A DNA stretch of 64,000 nucleotides, taken from NCBI RefSeq assembly GCF_025558425.1, contig NZ_CP094718.1, forward strand, positions 2,046,001-2,110,000, read 5' to 3'. Position 1 is the first letter of the stretch. Each line of letters opens with the position of its first letter. This DNA comes from Staphylococcus sp. IVB6240 (lineage in GTDB: Bacteria > Bacillota > Bacilli > Staphylococcales > Staphylococcaceae). The notes under the pieces were generated by a model that saw only the letters and a list, made by a program, of their open reading frames with translations, had not been told where the DNA came from and searched no databases. A program made the translations under genes and the position numbers. Positions 19,235 through 28,805 of this stretch are shown here, piece by piece.

Positions 19235-20197
19235 TCACGCCGCGTGATGGTCAAGAATTTCACGCATAATTTTTAAAAATTTCTCACGTTCATCAATAAA
19301 AGGCGCATGTGCACTCTGCTTAAAAGAATAATAACGTTTATCCTGTGATGCAACACTTTCAAAGAGCGCTTTACTATCCACATCTGTTGTTTGTAGATCA
19401 TACTCACCTTGTATTAAATAAAATGGAATGGTTATTTCCCGGGCAATTGTCATCAAGTTTGTCTCAACCATTTCTGTCGTTAATTGTTCGAATGATGATA
19501 GACTCCCTCTCACAATATTCAAGCGTTCTTTCCAAGTGTAATAAGGTGTGGACATCATCGCTCTAAACATTTTCAGTGCGGAGTATCCTTTTCGAGAAAA
19601 TCCACTTTTATATCGCTCTGTATAACGCATCCTCACCTTGTCATAATACTTATCTTTATTAAAGTAACGACCCAAATTGACTTTTTGTAGCGCTTGTATG
19701 GCACGTTTATTGTCTTCTCGCTGTGCATACTCTCGCAGTCTCTCCAGAATCACACGTTCATTACGATAAACATCTCCGAGCTGACCCACACCAATATAGG
19801 CCGTAATCCAAGACGGACGTCTATGTGCCAACATCGCCCCGATAATTGTTCCAAAAGAGTGACACATGACATAAACTTGTGCTTTATGATAGTGATAACA
19901 TAGATACTGAATGAGCCATTCTGCGTCTTGAATGACTTCCTCCATCTTAACTGGCTGCTTGGTATAAGACATTCCTGTCCCACGCTGATCCCAGAAAACA
20001 ACTGTAAACCATTGTGTTAAATCAATATCGTGTGCCCGAAAAAATGGATAAAGGGGGAAACCTGGTCCACCATGTATCACGAATAGAATAGGATTCGAAA
20101 AGTCACGCGTTTCAATAATAATCCCTTGCTTTACACCATTAATCGTCAAATATTGTTTTAATATACGTTTACCATCTTGTTCAGAATATCGCTTCAT
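19235..20197 (-). CDS. Alpha/beta hydrolase (proline iminopeptidase-like, S33)
   Basis: 320 residues. VIHGGPGFPLYP is the oxyanion motif of the S33/epoxide hydrolase-like group, FWDQRGTGMS follows, CHSFG carries the nucleophile Ser, YLIQGEYD the Asp region and SAHAPF the catalytic His. GGGGTG lies 7 bases before ATG 20197. It probably forms an operon with the MerR gene immediately downstream, whose product may control it. The substrate is unknown. Confidence 0.85.
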   Translation of the reverse strand: MKRYSEQDGKRILKQYLTINGVKQGIIIETRDFSNPILFVIHGGPGFPLYPFFRAHDIDLTQWFTVVFWDQRGTGMSYTKQPVKMEEVIQDAEWLIQYLCYHYHKAQVYVMCHSFGTIIGAMLAHRRPSWITAYIGVGQLGDVYRNERVILERLREYAQREDNKRAIQALQKVNLGRYFNKDKYYDKVRMRYTERYKSGFSRKGYSALKMFRAMMSTPYYTWKERLNIVRGSLSSFEQLTTEMVETNLMTIAREITIPFYLIQGEYDLQTTDVDSKALFESVASQDKRYYSFKQSAHAPFIDEREKFLKIMREILDHHAA

Positions 20198-20363
20198 GTC
20201 ATCACCCCATTCACTTCTATTATAAGGTATAGCGGTCGACATGATGCGTATCTATGCTCCAAAATTATCTCGCATTTATATTTCGTCATATAGACACTAG
20301 TACTTTCACTATGATTATGCTAGATTAGTAGTATCAAATGATGAAAGTAGGTCTCAGTAAATT

Positions 20364-20714
20364 ATGACGACAGCTTTACCAAACTGCCCAAGTTGTGACT
20401 CTGAATATACATACGAAGATGGTGCTTTATATGTATGTCCAATGTGTGCACACGAATGGACAGCTGAATCTGTTGCTGAAGCAGAAGAAGCTGCGATTGT
20501 ACGCGATGCGAATGGTAACGTTCTGCAAGATGGCGATACCGTTACAGTTATTCGTGACTTGAAAGTTAAAGGAAGTTCAAACACAATTAAACAAGGAACA
20601 AAAGTGAAAAACATCAAACTTGTAGATCCAGAAGATGGTCATGACATCGATTGTAAAATTCCTGGTTTTGGCCAAATTGGTTTAAAATCAGAAGTTGTAA
20701 AGAAGATAAACTAA
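20364..20714 (+). CDS. PhnA/YjdM-type zinc-ribbon protein
   Basis: 116 residues. An N-terminal zinc ribbon with CPSC and CPMC is followed by the PhnA core domain [25 protein letters not shown]. Although named after phosphonate operons, the family has no established phosphonate role in Gram-positives and no phn genes are near. Single gene with its own terminator. Confidence 0.9.
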   Translation: MTTALPNCPSCDSEYTYEDGALYVCPMCAHEWTAESVAEAEEAAIVRDANGNVLQDGDTVTVIRDLKVKGSSNTIKQGTKVKNIKLVDPEDGHDIDCKIPGFGQIGLKSEVVKKIN

Positions 20715-20720
20715 TATGCA

Positions 20721-20767
20721 AAAAGACATTGGTATTCAGTCCTTTCGATTTTACCAATGTCTTTTTT
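20721..20767. terminator. Bidirectional terminator between phnA-like gene and dhaM
   Basis: AAAAGACATTGGTA pairs with TTACCAATGTCTTTT, T-run on +. Confidence 0.88.
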
Positions 20768-20773
20768 ATACTT

Positions 20774-21133
20774 TTAAAATTCTGTTTTAACTGCTTGAAT
20801 GACTGTATCCATATCATTTCCTGTTGAAATAGATACTGCTGCGATAAAACTTCCCTCTACAATCGGTGCTGTTACTTTTTCCACTCGCTGACTGCCTGCA
20901 TACATTTCAAGCGCCATATCTAAGTTCATTTCAGATGAGCCAATATCAAAGAAACAAACCGCGTCATCTTCTAAACTTTCAATAGTAGCAAAGATTGTAT
21001 CAAAAGATGTCCCAATACCACCGTCATATCCACCTATCGCAATAACTGATACGCCCGGTGCCATTTGTTCAAGCAATTCTTTTGTACCTTGTGCAATTTT
21101 TTCGCTATGACTCACTAGTACAATCTGTGTCAT
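20774..21133 (-). CDS. dhaM: Dihydroxyacetone kinase phosphotransferase subunit DhaM
   Basis: 119 residues of EIIA-mannose type. VLVSHSEKIAQG carries the phosphohistidine accepting phosphate from HPr, and GGYDGGIGTSFD is typical. No HPr or EI domain is fused, as usual in Gram-positives. The ATG at 21133 starts one base after the dhaL stop, so it is translated by coupling. DhaM rephosphorylates ADP bound to DhaL. Confidence 0.92.
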   Translation of the reverse strand: MTQIVLVSHSEKIAQGTKELLEQMAPGVSVIAIGGYDGGIGTSFDTIFATIESLEDDAVCFFDIGSSEMNLDMALEMYAGSQRVEKVTAPIVEGSFIAAVSISTGNDMDTVIQAVKTEF

Positions 21134-21134
21134 A

Positions 21135-21713
21135 CTATTCATCTCCAATCAAGGCATTCAAGATATAGACACTACTTTGTGCACCTGGATCCATATGGCC
21201 AATAGAGTCTGCTTTAAAGTAAGCTGCACGTCCCTTTGTTGCTTCTAATGCTTTCGTATCTTCTGCATAACCTTGTAATGTTTCTAACGTTACTTTGTCA
21301 CCATTTTGAACGGCTTCACGCGCACGGTCTATCACATCAAACATCGTCTTTTCGCCACGTGTTACTTTCCCACGTTGCGCCACAGCCTCCGCAAACGCAT
21401 TCAGTAACTCACCTAACTGTTCACGATCCATCTCATCTTGTGCTACTTGAGACATCTTCACAAAGCTGAAACCATATAACGGGCCAGAAGCACCACCTAC
21501 ATTTGACATAAGTGTCATTCCTGTTGATTTTAATAAGTTCGCCATTGAACTATCATCCAACTTATCTGGTAAAGCTTCGAAACCACGTAACATATTCACA
21601 CCATGGTCACCATCACCAATAGCACGGTCTAAGTCCGTCAATGTTTCTTCTTCTGCTTTAAATGTTTCTCTTAATGCCAATAAACGTTCTTTTAATGTCT
21701 CTGTATTCATCAT
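21135..21713 (-). CDS. dhaL: Dihydroxyacetone kinase subunit DhaL
   Basis: 192 residues (191 if the second ATG is used). DRAIGDGDHGVNM binds the two Mg2+ ions holding ADP, and SNVGGASGPLYG is the phosphate-binding turn. It transfers phosphate from DhaM to dihydroxyacetone bound by DhaK. AAGGAG precedes the tandem ATGs. Second gene of dhaKLM, 9 bases after dhaK. Confidence 0.93.
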   Translation of the reverse strand: MMNTETLKERLLALRETFKAEEETLTDLDRAIGDGDHGVNMLRGFEALPDKLDDSSMANLLKSTGMTLMSNVGGASGPLYGFSFVKMSQVAQDEMDREQLGELLNAFAEAVAQRGKVTRGEKTMFDVIDRAREAVQNGDKVTLETLQGYAEDTKALEATKGRAAYFKADSIGHMDPGAQSSVYILNALIGDE

Positions 21714-21722
21714 GATCTCTCC

Positions 21723-22688
21723 TTAGTTGAAGTAACGGCTTTCCGTATCTGCTTTAATTGCTGTTAACAAACTATCATCATGTGGTGCAAGTGTGATTGA
21801 AAATCCTTGCATATCTAATGCTGTCATATAGTCGCCAACAAGCCAATGTGTTACTTTCTTGCCTTGTGCAGTCAATTGTTCAGATACATACTTCGTCATG
21901 ATTTGTAATTCAGAGAGTGGCGTACCACCCATGCCATTCAACATCACAACGACTTCTGTTGCTTCCACTTCTGCTACTAAACGTGTAACCAAACGCTGTG
22001 CAATATTTTCTGCACTTTCAACAGTCGTTCGTGTAATACCACGCTCACCGTGAATACCAATACCAATTTCCATCTCATCTGCTTCGATATCAAAACCATA
22101 TTTACCTGTTGTTGGTACAAGTGGCGGTGTTAATGCCATACCAATTGAGCGAATACCCGTTAATAATGACGCTACTTTCTCTTTCAAATCAGACAATGGT
22201 ACACCTTGTTCAGATAAGTATCCTGCATATTTATGTACGAGTACTGTACCCGCAACACCACGGCGTTTATCAACATCTTCAATCGCAATATCATCTGCGA
22301 CAACAACCATTTCTACAGAGATGTCTTCCATCTGCACCATCTCTTGTGCCATTTCAAAGTTCATGACATCTCCAGCATAATTTTTAACAATTAATAAGAC
22401 ACCGTCACCATTATCAACTGCCTTAATCGCTGCTAATACTTTGTCAGGTGTTGGTGATGTGAATACTTCACCACATACTGCAGCATCTAACATACCTTGT
22501 GCTACATATCCAGCATGGGCAGGTTCATGGCCACTGCCACCACCAGATACCAGTGCCACACCTTTTTGTTTTTTCTCGGCACGAACAACAACTGTATCCT
22601 CAATCACATCTACATCTGGGTTCGTTAATTTCATACCTTCAAGCATGTCCTTCAAAAAATATGTTTTATCTTGGATTAACTTTTTCAT
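21723..22688 (-). CDS. dhaK: Dihydroxyacetone kinase subunit DhaK
   Basis: 321 residues. Binds dihydroxyacetone covalently through a His hemiaminal, seen in the GIGIHGERG segment; GGGSGHEPAHAGYV is the N-terminal signature. First gene of dhaKLM, which makes dihydroxyacetone phosphate using PTS phosphate. ATG 22688 has AAGGGTG upstream; the longer frame to 22790 has no ribosome site. Two cre-like boxes upstream suggest glucose repression. Confidence 0.93.
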   Translation of the reverse strand: MKKLIQDKTYFLKDMLEGMKLTNPDVDVIEDTVVVRAEKKQKGVALVSGGGSGHEPAHAGYVAQGMLDAAVCGEVFTSPTPDKVLAAIKAVDNGDGVLLIVKNYAGDVMNFEMAQEMVQMEDISVEMVVVADDIAIEDVDKRRGVAGTVLVHKYAGYLSEQGVPLSDLKEKVASLLTGIRSIGMALTPPLVPTTGKYGFDIEADEMEIGIGIHGERGITRTTVESAENIAQRLVTRLVAEVEATEVVVMLNGMGGTPLSELQIMTKYVSEQLTAQGKKVTHWLVGDYMTALDMQGFSITLAPHDDSLLTAIKADTESRYFN

Positions 22689-22715
22689 GTACGTCACCCT
22701 TTCTTTTTTCCTCTT

Positions 22716-22815
22716 TAGTATAACGCTTTCTTTTGAATTTGAATAATATTTCACAAATACGTTTGTAGTTAAAAGTGAAATTAAAACCATTTATATATAG
22801 AAAACGCTTTGGTGA
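22716..22815. promoter_or_regulatory. Two cre-like boxes upstream of dhaK
   Basis: AACGCTTT cores at 22722-22729 and 22803-22810 each match the cre consensus at about 11 of 14 positions. One lies near the start of dhaK, the other about 115 bp upstream. CcpA control of dhaKLM is inferred. Confidence 0.4.
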
Positions 22816-22943
22816 ATTTCGTTTTTTTTTGAGTATTATTTCAATAATTCTCAAACTTTTGTATAATTTAACTAAATGATTTTATTGGGCAACTTCACTC
22901 GTTGCACTTTCATTTTGAATGCTATGGGGAAAGGAATTAATTT

Positions 22944-23792
22944 ATGAAGATAAAACACTTAGGCTTTATTGTATTATTATCAGTCATTCTATCGGGATGC
23001 AATTATGCCGATCCAGATAATAGAAGTGGCTTTTTCTATAATACATTTGCAAAACCAATGGATTTATTACTCGATTGGCTTGGTACACATTTAAACCACA
23101 ATTATGGTTTAGCAATTATACTCGTGGTTTTAACAATTAGAATTCTTATGCTTCCTTTTATGCTCTCACAAACAAAACAAAGTCAATTTATGAAAAGAGC
23201 GCTTGTTTTACTTAAACCAGAACTTGCACCTATTCAAGAAAAAGTAAAACATGCCAAAACGCAAGAAGATCGCATAAAAGCAAATCAAGAAATGATGGAA
23301 GTATATAAAAAATATCACATTAATCCTATGAAGAACATGTTAGGTTGTTTACCTATGATTGTTCAAATGCCAATTTTATTTGGATTGTATGCAGCACTTA
23401 AATGGCCTATTTACAACCATATTAATACGTATCCTGATTTTTTATGGTTTCAATTATCACATCCTGATATTGTCATAACAATCATTGCTGCTGTGTTGTA
23501 TTTCTTACAATCTCTTGTGAGTTTAGGGAATATGCCTCCAGAACAAAGACAAATGGGTTATATGTTAATGATTATGTCTCCTGCATTTATTATATTTATC
23601 ACATTGACTTCTGCCTCTGCACTCGGCTTATATTGGTCAGTCAGTGCACTTTTCTTAGTGATTCAGATGTATCTTTCAAATCAATATTATTCTAATTTAG
23701 CTGATGAAAAGGTAGATCAACTTAAAGTTAAAATCTCTAAAAATGATGCAACCCATAAACCTGTAAAAACTGTTAAGAAAAAAAGAAAATAG
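22944..23792 (+). CDS. yidC: YidC/Oxa1 membrane protein insertase
   Basis: 282 residues with a lipoprotein signal (FIVLLSVILSGCNY; lipobox LSGC), as in staphylococcal YidC. Five membrane segments follow, with the conserved arginine in the first (AIILVVLTIRILMLPF) and the hydrophilic cytosolic hairpin KTQEDRIKANQEMMEVYKKY. The C-terminus is basic (KKKRK), a ribosome-contact tail. It inserts membrane proteins alone or with SecYEG. Single gene. Confidence 0.93.
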   Translation: MKIKHLGFIVLLSVILSGCNYADPDNRSGFFYNTFAKPMDLLLDWLGTHLNHNYGLAIILVVLTIRILMLPFMLSQTKQSQFMKRALVLLKPELAPIQEKVKHAKTQEDRIKANQEMMEVYKKYHINPMKNMLGCLPMIVQMPILFGLYAALKWPIYNHINTYPDFLWFQLSHPDIVITIIAAVLYFLQSLVSLGNMPPEQRQMGYMLMIMSPAFIIFITLTSASALGLYWSVSALFLVIQMYLSNQYYSNLADEKVDQLKVKISKNDATHKPVKTVKKKRK

Positions 23793-23817
23793 TTATTCTT
23801 TAGACAGCTAAAATTCA

Positions 23818-23857
23818 AAAAACCTCTATCCTGTACGTACAGTGATAGAGGTTTTCT
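23818..23857. terminator. Bidirectional terminator between yidC and deoB
   Basis: AAAACCTCTATC pairs with GATAGAGGTTTT. Confidence 0.88.
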
Positions 23858-23862
23858 TGATA

Positions 23863-25041
23863 TTATTTCAATTCATTCAAATAGCTACGTCCAAATTCTG
23901 GTAATTCAACACCGAAGTTATCAGCGATTGTTGCCCCGATTGAGCTAAATGTTGTGTCGCCTTCAAGGGCTGCAGCACCTTTGAATTTCGGGCTGTAGAA
24001 CAATACCGGAATATATTCACGTGTATGGTCTGTCCCATCTGCTGTTGGGTCATTACCGTGGTCAGCAGTGATAATTAATAAGTCATCTTCACGCATATTG
24101 TCTAATAGTTCAGGCAAACGTTCGTCAAAGTCTTTCAACGCTTGTGCGTAACCTGGTTTATCACGACGATGACCATATAATGCATCGAAGTCTACAAGGT
24201 TTAAGAAGCTTAAGCCTTTGAAGTCTTTCTTCACGACGTTCATTAATTGATCCATACCGTCCATGTTGCTCTTCGTACGGATGGCTTCTGTCACACCTTC
24301 TCCATCATAAATATCATTGATTTTACCAATCGCAATGACATCATGATCGGTATCTTTCAATGTGTTCATCACGGTACGACCGAATGGTTTCAATGCATAG
24401 TCATGACGATTACTTGTACGTGTGAAATTACCTGGTTCACCCACATATGGACGGGCAATGATACGTCCGATTAAGTACTTCGGATCTTTCGTTAATTCAC
24501 GAACTTTCTCACAAATATCATACAGTTCTTCAAGTGGAATAATGTCTTCATGGGCTGCGATTTGTAACACAGGGTCTGCAGATGTATAGACAATCAAGTC
24601 GCCCGTTTCCATCTGATGCGCACCCCACTCGTCAATGATTTGTGTTCCTGATGCCGGGCGGTTCGCAACAACTTTACGTCCTGTCAGGCGTTCAATTTCC
24701 TCAACAAGTTCATCTGGGAAGCCGTTTGGATACACTTTGAATGGTTCATTAATGTTTAAGCCCATGATTTCCCAATGACCTGTCATCGTATCTTTCCCAA
24801 CGGATGCTTCACTCATTTTTGTGTAGTATGCAGATGGGGCATCGACACGCCCAACGACTGGTAAGTCATCAATGTTTCCAAGACCGAGACGTTCTAAGTT
24901 TGGTAACTTTTGATCAAAGCCTTCTAATGTATGTTTTAACGTATGTGATCCTTCATCGTTGAACGCTTTCGCATCAGGCGCTTCCCCGATACCGACAGAG
25001 TCCATAACGATTAAATGGACACGTTGAAATGGTGCTGTCAT
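23863..25041 (-). CDS. deoB: Phosphopentomutase
   Basis: 392 residues of the alkaline phosphatase superfamily. It interconverts (deoxy)ribose-1- and -5-phosphate in nucleoside catabolism. [12 protein letters not shown] binds Mn2+, [11 protein letters not shown] carries the phosphothreonine, and TADHGNDPT is the second metal site. AAGGAG lies 8 bases before ATG 25041. It follows deoC in a two-gene operon. Confidence 0.95.
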   Translation of the reverse strand: MTAPFQRVHLIVMDSVGIGEAPDAKAFNDEGSHTLKHTLEGFDQKLPNLERLGLGNIDDLPVVGRVDAPSAYYTKMSEASVGKDTMTGHWEIMGLNINEPFKVYPNGFPDELVEEIERLTGRKVVANRPASGTQIIDEWGAHQMETGDLIVYTSADPVLQIAAHEDIIPLEELYDICEKVRELTKDPKYLIGRIIARPYVGEPGNFTRTSNRHDYALKPFGRTVMNTLKDTDHDVIAIGKINDIYDGEGVTEAIRTKSNMDGMDQLMNVVKKDFKGLSFLNLVDFDALYGHRRDKPGYAQALKDFDERLPELLDNMREDDLLIITADHGNDPTADGTDHTREYIPVLFYSPKFKGAAALEGDTTFSSIGATIADNFGVELPEFGRSYLNELK

Positions 25042-25069
25042 CACAATCACTCCTTATTCGTGTTCAATC

Positions 25070-25732
25070 TTAATAATCTGTGTCTGCTTCTAATCCTTGC
25101 ATAATTTGTACGCCTGCACTTGCGCCGACACGTGTTGCGCCTGCTTCTAACATCGCTTGGAAGTCCGCTAAGTTACGTACACCACCTGATGCTTTCACTT
25201 CAAGTGCGTCACCTACTGTATCTTTCATTAACTTCACATCTTCCGATGTTGCGCCACCGCCTGCGAAACCTGTTGATGTCTTCACGAAGTCTGCGCCCGC
25301 TGCTTTTGATAATTCACAAGCTTTCACTTTTTCTTCGTCTGTCAATAACACTGTTTCAATAATCACTTTGACTGTTTTGTCGCCAGACGCTTCCATAACT
25401 GCCGCGATGTCTGCTTGAACATCATCATAACGACCATCTTTCAATGCGCCGATATTAATAACCATGTCGATTTCGTCTGCGCCTTTAGAAATGGCGTCTT
25501 TCGTTTCACATGCTTTTACTTCAGACGTTGAGGCACCGAGTGGGAAACCAATCACTGTACAAACAAGTACATCTGAATCTGCTAGTTTTTCTGCTGAATA
25601 TGTCACGTGTGTTGGGTTGACACAAACTGATTTGAAGTTGTATTCTTTCGCTTCTTCAATAATCTTGTCAATTTGTTGACGTGTTGATTCTGGTTTTAAT
25701 AATGTGTGATCAATATATTTTTCGTAGTTCAT
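25070..25732 (-). CDS. deoC: Deoxyribose-phosphate aldolase
   Basis: 220 residues. Splits deoxyribose-5-phosphate to glyceraldehyde-3-phosphate and acetaldehyde. [10 protein letters not shown] carries the Schiff-base lysine, and [10 protein letters not shown] the second active-site lysine. An AGGAG-type site lies upstream of ATG 25732. First gene of deoC-deoB. Confidence 0.95.
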   Translation of the reverse strand: MNYEKYIDHTLLKPESTRQQIDKIIEEAKEYNFKSVCVNPTHVTYSAEKLADSDVLVCTVIGFPLGASTSEVKACETKDAISKGADEIDMVINIGALKDGRYDDVQADIAAVMEASGDKTVKVIIETVLLTDEEKVKACELSKAAGADFVKTSTGFAGGGATSEDVKLMKDTVGDALEVKASGGVRNLADFQAMLEAGATRVGASAGVQIMQGLEADTDY

Positions 25733-26110
25733 GTTATCCTACTCCTATTTCTCTATTTGATATTTCAATTATAACATTGTGTATGGTAAAAGCCGATTGA
25801 TTGAGTATATCGGACAATTCTACAAGCTGAATTTTGCTTATTTTATTTACACTATCTTTTTCTTAATCCTTAGACTTCTTTTCCACCACCTAATAAACGA
25901 TATTCAGTCACCTATACTTATTTCCCTTTTTGATTATATTAATACTTTTACTATAACATTCCATAACTCGAATCAAAATTTAACCTCTTACAAGACAGAA
26001 TTGAAATATTTTTCTGATTATTCTGTTGAAAACTCAATTGCTGTGTGCTACGATATTCATATTATAAAAAACACTTTAGTTTGGTAGAGAGTGAAAGTGA
26101 GGTTGGCAAA
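25733..26110 (+). promoter_or_regulatory. his operon upstream region: promoter and CodY-like box
   Basis: TTGAAA (26026-26031), 17-bp spacer and TACGAT (26049-26054) form a promoter for hisZ. ATTTTTCTGATTATT at 26008-26022 matches the CodY consensus at 12 of 15 positions and abuts the -35. I see no T-box motif (AGGGTGG) and no His codon leader. An open frame at 25779-26087 overlaps these signals and has no ribosome site. Confidence 0.6.
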
Positions 26111-26917
26111 ATGGAAAATGCTTTGATTACGTCGAAGTTAAATGAAGTTGACTTTTTACGTTTAGCGGAGCAACGTGGTTTTCAGCTCATTGATACATCG
26201 TTTATCGAAACGTTGAATTGGGAGACGTTAACTTCCGATGATTCAAAACAAATGCAAGAACGGAGTGTGTGGCAAGATCATGAGAAGCTGTTTGCACTAC
26301 GCAATGACTTTACAGATCAACTTGTACGCTACTATCAGCAGTATGATCGTCGACATCAGTCGGTCGCTTACTCTGGACCCATTGTTCGACATCAAAAAGT
26401 TTCCACACAACTCGGGGTCGAATGTTATCAACCGACAATTCAAGCGATGCATCAAGCTTTCACGACATTCTACGACTATATTCGTGACACATTAATTGAT
26501 GACATCGATTATGTGGTGATCGGTCATTATGAACTGGTTCATTTATTATTAGGCGATCAACAAACACAAGACGTCATGACTTGGATTACACAACGAAATA
26601 TTTCTGCTTTGAAATCAGAACTCGGTGTTGATCATCCACTCGTACAGTTGTTGTTAACGCCTACACACGAACAACTACAGCAACTCAATACACGTTTTGA
26701 TTCGAGTCATCAAATTGTGGCAACACTCAATCATTGGGATCGTTTCTTCCGTTCTCTCGGAATTAATAAAATCCATTTAGACATAACGCCTCAACCACCA
26801 CGCTCATACTACAAAGGGATTTTTATCAATGCGGTGCTAAAAGAACGTCAAACAACATTAAATGGTGGTTACTACAAAGGCGTGCTTGAAGGGTTTGGAC
26901 TTGGTCTGACTTTATAA
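26111..26917 (+). CDS. hisZ: ATP phosphoribosyltransferase regulatory subunit HisZ
   Basis: 268 residues, a catalytically inactive histidyl-tRNA synthetase paralogue that is shorter than the usual ~390-residue HisZ. Recognisable pieces are YSGPIVRHQ near residue 98, the inhibitor region, and YYKGIFINAVLKERQTTLNGGYYKGVLEGFGLGL at the C-terminus. It binds short HisG and gives histidine feedback. ATG 26111 has GAGGT upstream; a longer frame from 26045 overlaps the promoter. Confidence 0.88.
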   Translation: MENALITSKLNEVDFLRLAEQRGFQLIDTSFIETLNWETLTSDDSKQMQERSVWQDHEKLFALRNDFTDQLVRYYQQYDRRHQSVAYSGPIVRHQKVSTQLGVECYQPTIQAMHQAFTTFYDYIRDTLIDDIDYVVIGHYELVHLLLGDQQTQDVMTWITQRNISALKSELGVDHPLVQLLLTPTHEQLQQLNTRFDSSHQIVATLNHWDRFFRSLGINKIHLDITPQPPRSYYKGIFINAVLKERQTTLNGGYYKGVLEGFGLGLTL

Positions 26918-26938
26918 CGATACAAAGGGGGTTCTGGC

Positions 26939-27553
26939 ATGCTTACGATTGCATTAGCCAAGGGACGATTATTAAAAAGTTTTATCGCTTATTTGAAGCA
27001 ACAAGGTGAAGATGAATTAGTTCAATTGATCGAGTCACGCGATCGGCAACTTCAAATTCAAACAGAACAGTATCACTTCCTATTTGTGAAAGGCAACGAT
27101 GTACCGATTTATGTAGAGCAAGGGATTGCAGACATTGGCATTACGGGTAGCGATATTTTAGCCGAACAATCTTATGACGTGAACCAGTTGATTCGCCTGC
27201 CATTTGGTGCTTGCCATTTCTCAGTAGCTGCCTTTGAAGACACGACAGAATACCGTAAAATTGCGACGTCTTTTCCTAAAACAGCACAGCGGTACTTTCA
27301 AGAAACGGGTCGAGATGTATCATTAATAGAACTATCTGGATCGATTGAACTTGCTTGTGTTATCGGCATGGTGGATGGAATTGTTGATATCGTTCAAACA
27401 GGAAATACATTACGCTCAAATGGCCTTGTAGAGAAGGAATTTATTACAGATGTTCAAGCACAACTCATTACAAACCGACAAAGCTTTTTTACAGCGTCAG
27501 CAGAGATTGATGCCTTTATTAAGATGTTAGGAGTGTCGCTCATTGATTTATAA
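26939..27553 (+). CDS. hisG: ATP phosphoribosyltransferase, short form
   Basis: 204 residues. First committed step of histidine synthesis, joining ATP and PRPP. LTIALAKGRLLK is the N-terminal signature, VEQGIADIGITGSDIL and VDGIVDIVQTGNTLRSNGL hold the PRPP loop. It lacks the C-terminal regulatory domain of long HisG, consistent with the HisZ partner upstream. AAGGGGG site before ATG 26939. Confidence 0.95.
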   Translation: MLTIALAKGRLLKSFIAYLKQQGEDELVQLIESRDRQLQIQTEQYHFLFVKGNDVPIYVEQGIADIGITGSDILAEQSYDVNQLIRLPFGACHFSVAAFEDTTEYRKIATSFPKTAQRYFQETGRDVSLIELSGSIELACVIGMVDGIVDIVQTGNTLRSNGLVEKEFITDVQAQLITNRQSFFTASAEIDAFIKMLGVSLIDL

Positions 27554-28805
27554 TACACAACAATTTTTTGACCAATATCAAGCAACAACCAAATTAGATA
27601 CTCGATTGCATGAGCAAATTGCGACCATTTGTGAAACTGTTAAGCAACAAGGTGACCGTGCGTTATATCAATATAATGAACAGTTTGATCGTGTCACAGT
27701 AGAAACACTTGAAGTCCCACAAGCTCAATTACAACAAGCGTATGACACATTAGATGATGATTTACGCCAAGCTTTAGAACTCAGTTACACACGAATTCGT
27801 GACTACCAAGCAAGTATTCGCTATCAAAATCAGCAGAGCAATAAAGAAATGTATGAAGTGTATCATCCGATCGAACGTGTGGGTGTCTATGTTCCTGGTG
27901 GCAAAGCAAGCTACCCTTCTACTGTATTAATGACTGCAACACTCGCAAAAGTGGCAGGCGTGAAAGACATTGTTGTCGTGACACCTCCACAAGAAAATGG
28001 CGTTGCACAAAGTGTATTAGCTGCCTGTCATATTGTGGGTGTCGATCACGTCTATCAAGTGGGCGGTGCACAAAGTATTGCTGCATTAGCTTATGGTACA
28101 GAAAGCATTTCAAAAGTAGATAAAATTGTCGGTCCTGGTAACCAGTACGTTGCCTATGCGAAAAAGTATGTATATGGCGAAGTCGGTATCGATCAGATTG
28201 CCGGACCAAGTGAAATTGCGCTTATTATCGACAAGACATGTGATGTAGAAGCCGTTGCCTACGATGTACTGGCACAAGCCGAGCATGATGAAATGGCGCG
28301 TACTTATGTGATTTCAACGGATCAATCATTACTGGAACAATTGGAAAACCGCTTGGAAGCACTCACTACAACATCCGAACGCCAAGAAATTGTTGCAGCG
28401 AGTTTACGCGATTATCACTATGCAATTCATGCAGAAGACTTTCATGAATGCTGCCAATTAATGAATGAAATTGCACCAGAACATGCATCCATACAAACGG
28501 AGCAACCAGAACAATTTGTGCCACATATTCACTATGTAGGCAGTCTGTTTTTAGGGGGATATGCACCAGAAGCGATTGGTGACTATATTGCAGGTCCGAG
28601 TCACGTCCTGCCAACCAATCGTACTGCCCGTTTCCAACATGGTTTATCGGTCAATGATTTTCTAACAAAACATACTGTTATTCAATTATCACAGGAGACG
28701 TACCAACAAACATATCGTGCAGCCGCTACGATTGCACAGGATGAACAATTATACAATCACCAACAATCTTTAACTGTCAGAATGCGAGGGGAACAAAATG
28801 ATTAG
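27543..28805 (+). CDS. hisD: Histidinol dehydrogenase
   Basis: 420 residues. Oxidises histidinol to histidine in two NAD-dependent steps. VYVPGGKASYPSTVLM, VGPGNQYVAYAKK and QIAGPSEIA are family motifs; AEHDEMART and IAPEHASIQ hold the zinc ligands. It starts at TTG 27543 with AGGAG upstream and overlaps the hisG end by 11 bases, so translation is coupled. Confidence 0.95.
   Translation: MIYNTQQFFDQYQATTKLDTRLHEQIATICETVKQQGDRALYQYNEQFDRVTVETLEVPQAQLQQAYDTLDDDLRQALELSYTRIRDYQASIRYQNQQSNKEMYEVYHPIERVGVYVPGGKASYPSTVLMTATLAKVAGVKDIVVVTPPQENGVAQSVLAACHIVGVDHVYQVGGAQSIAALAYGTESISKVDKIVGPGNQYVAYAKKYVYGEVGIDQIAGPSEIALIIDKTCDVEAVAYDVLAQAEHDEMARTYVISTDQSLLEQLENRLEALTTTSERQEIVAASLRDYHYAIHAEDFHECCQLMNEIAPEHASIQTEQPEQFVPHIHYVGSLFLGGYAPEAIGDYIAGPSHVLPTNRTARFQHGLSVNDFLTKHTVIQLSQETYQQTYRAAATIAQDEQLYNHQQSLTVRMRGEQND

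Noticed and set aside
25779..26087. 102-codon open frame upstream of hisZ
   Set aside because: No ribosome site, no recognisable domain, and it overlaps the his promoter and CodY-like box.
25733..26110. T-box riboswitch for the his operon
   Set aside because: No AGGGTGG-type antiterminator motif, no terminator and no His specifier region seen.
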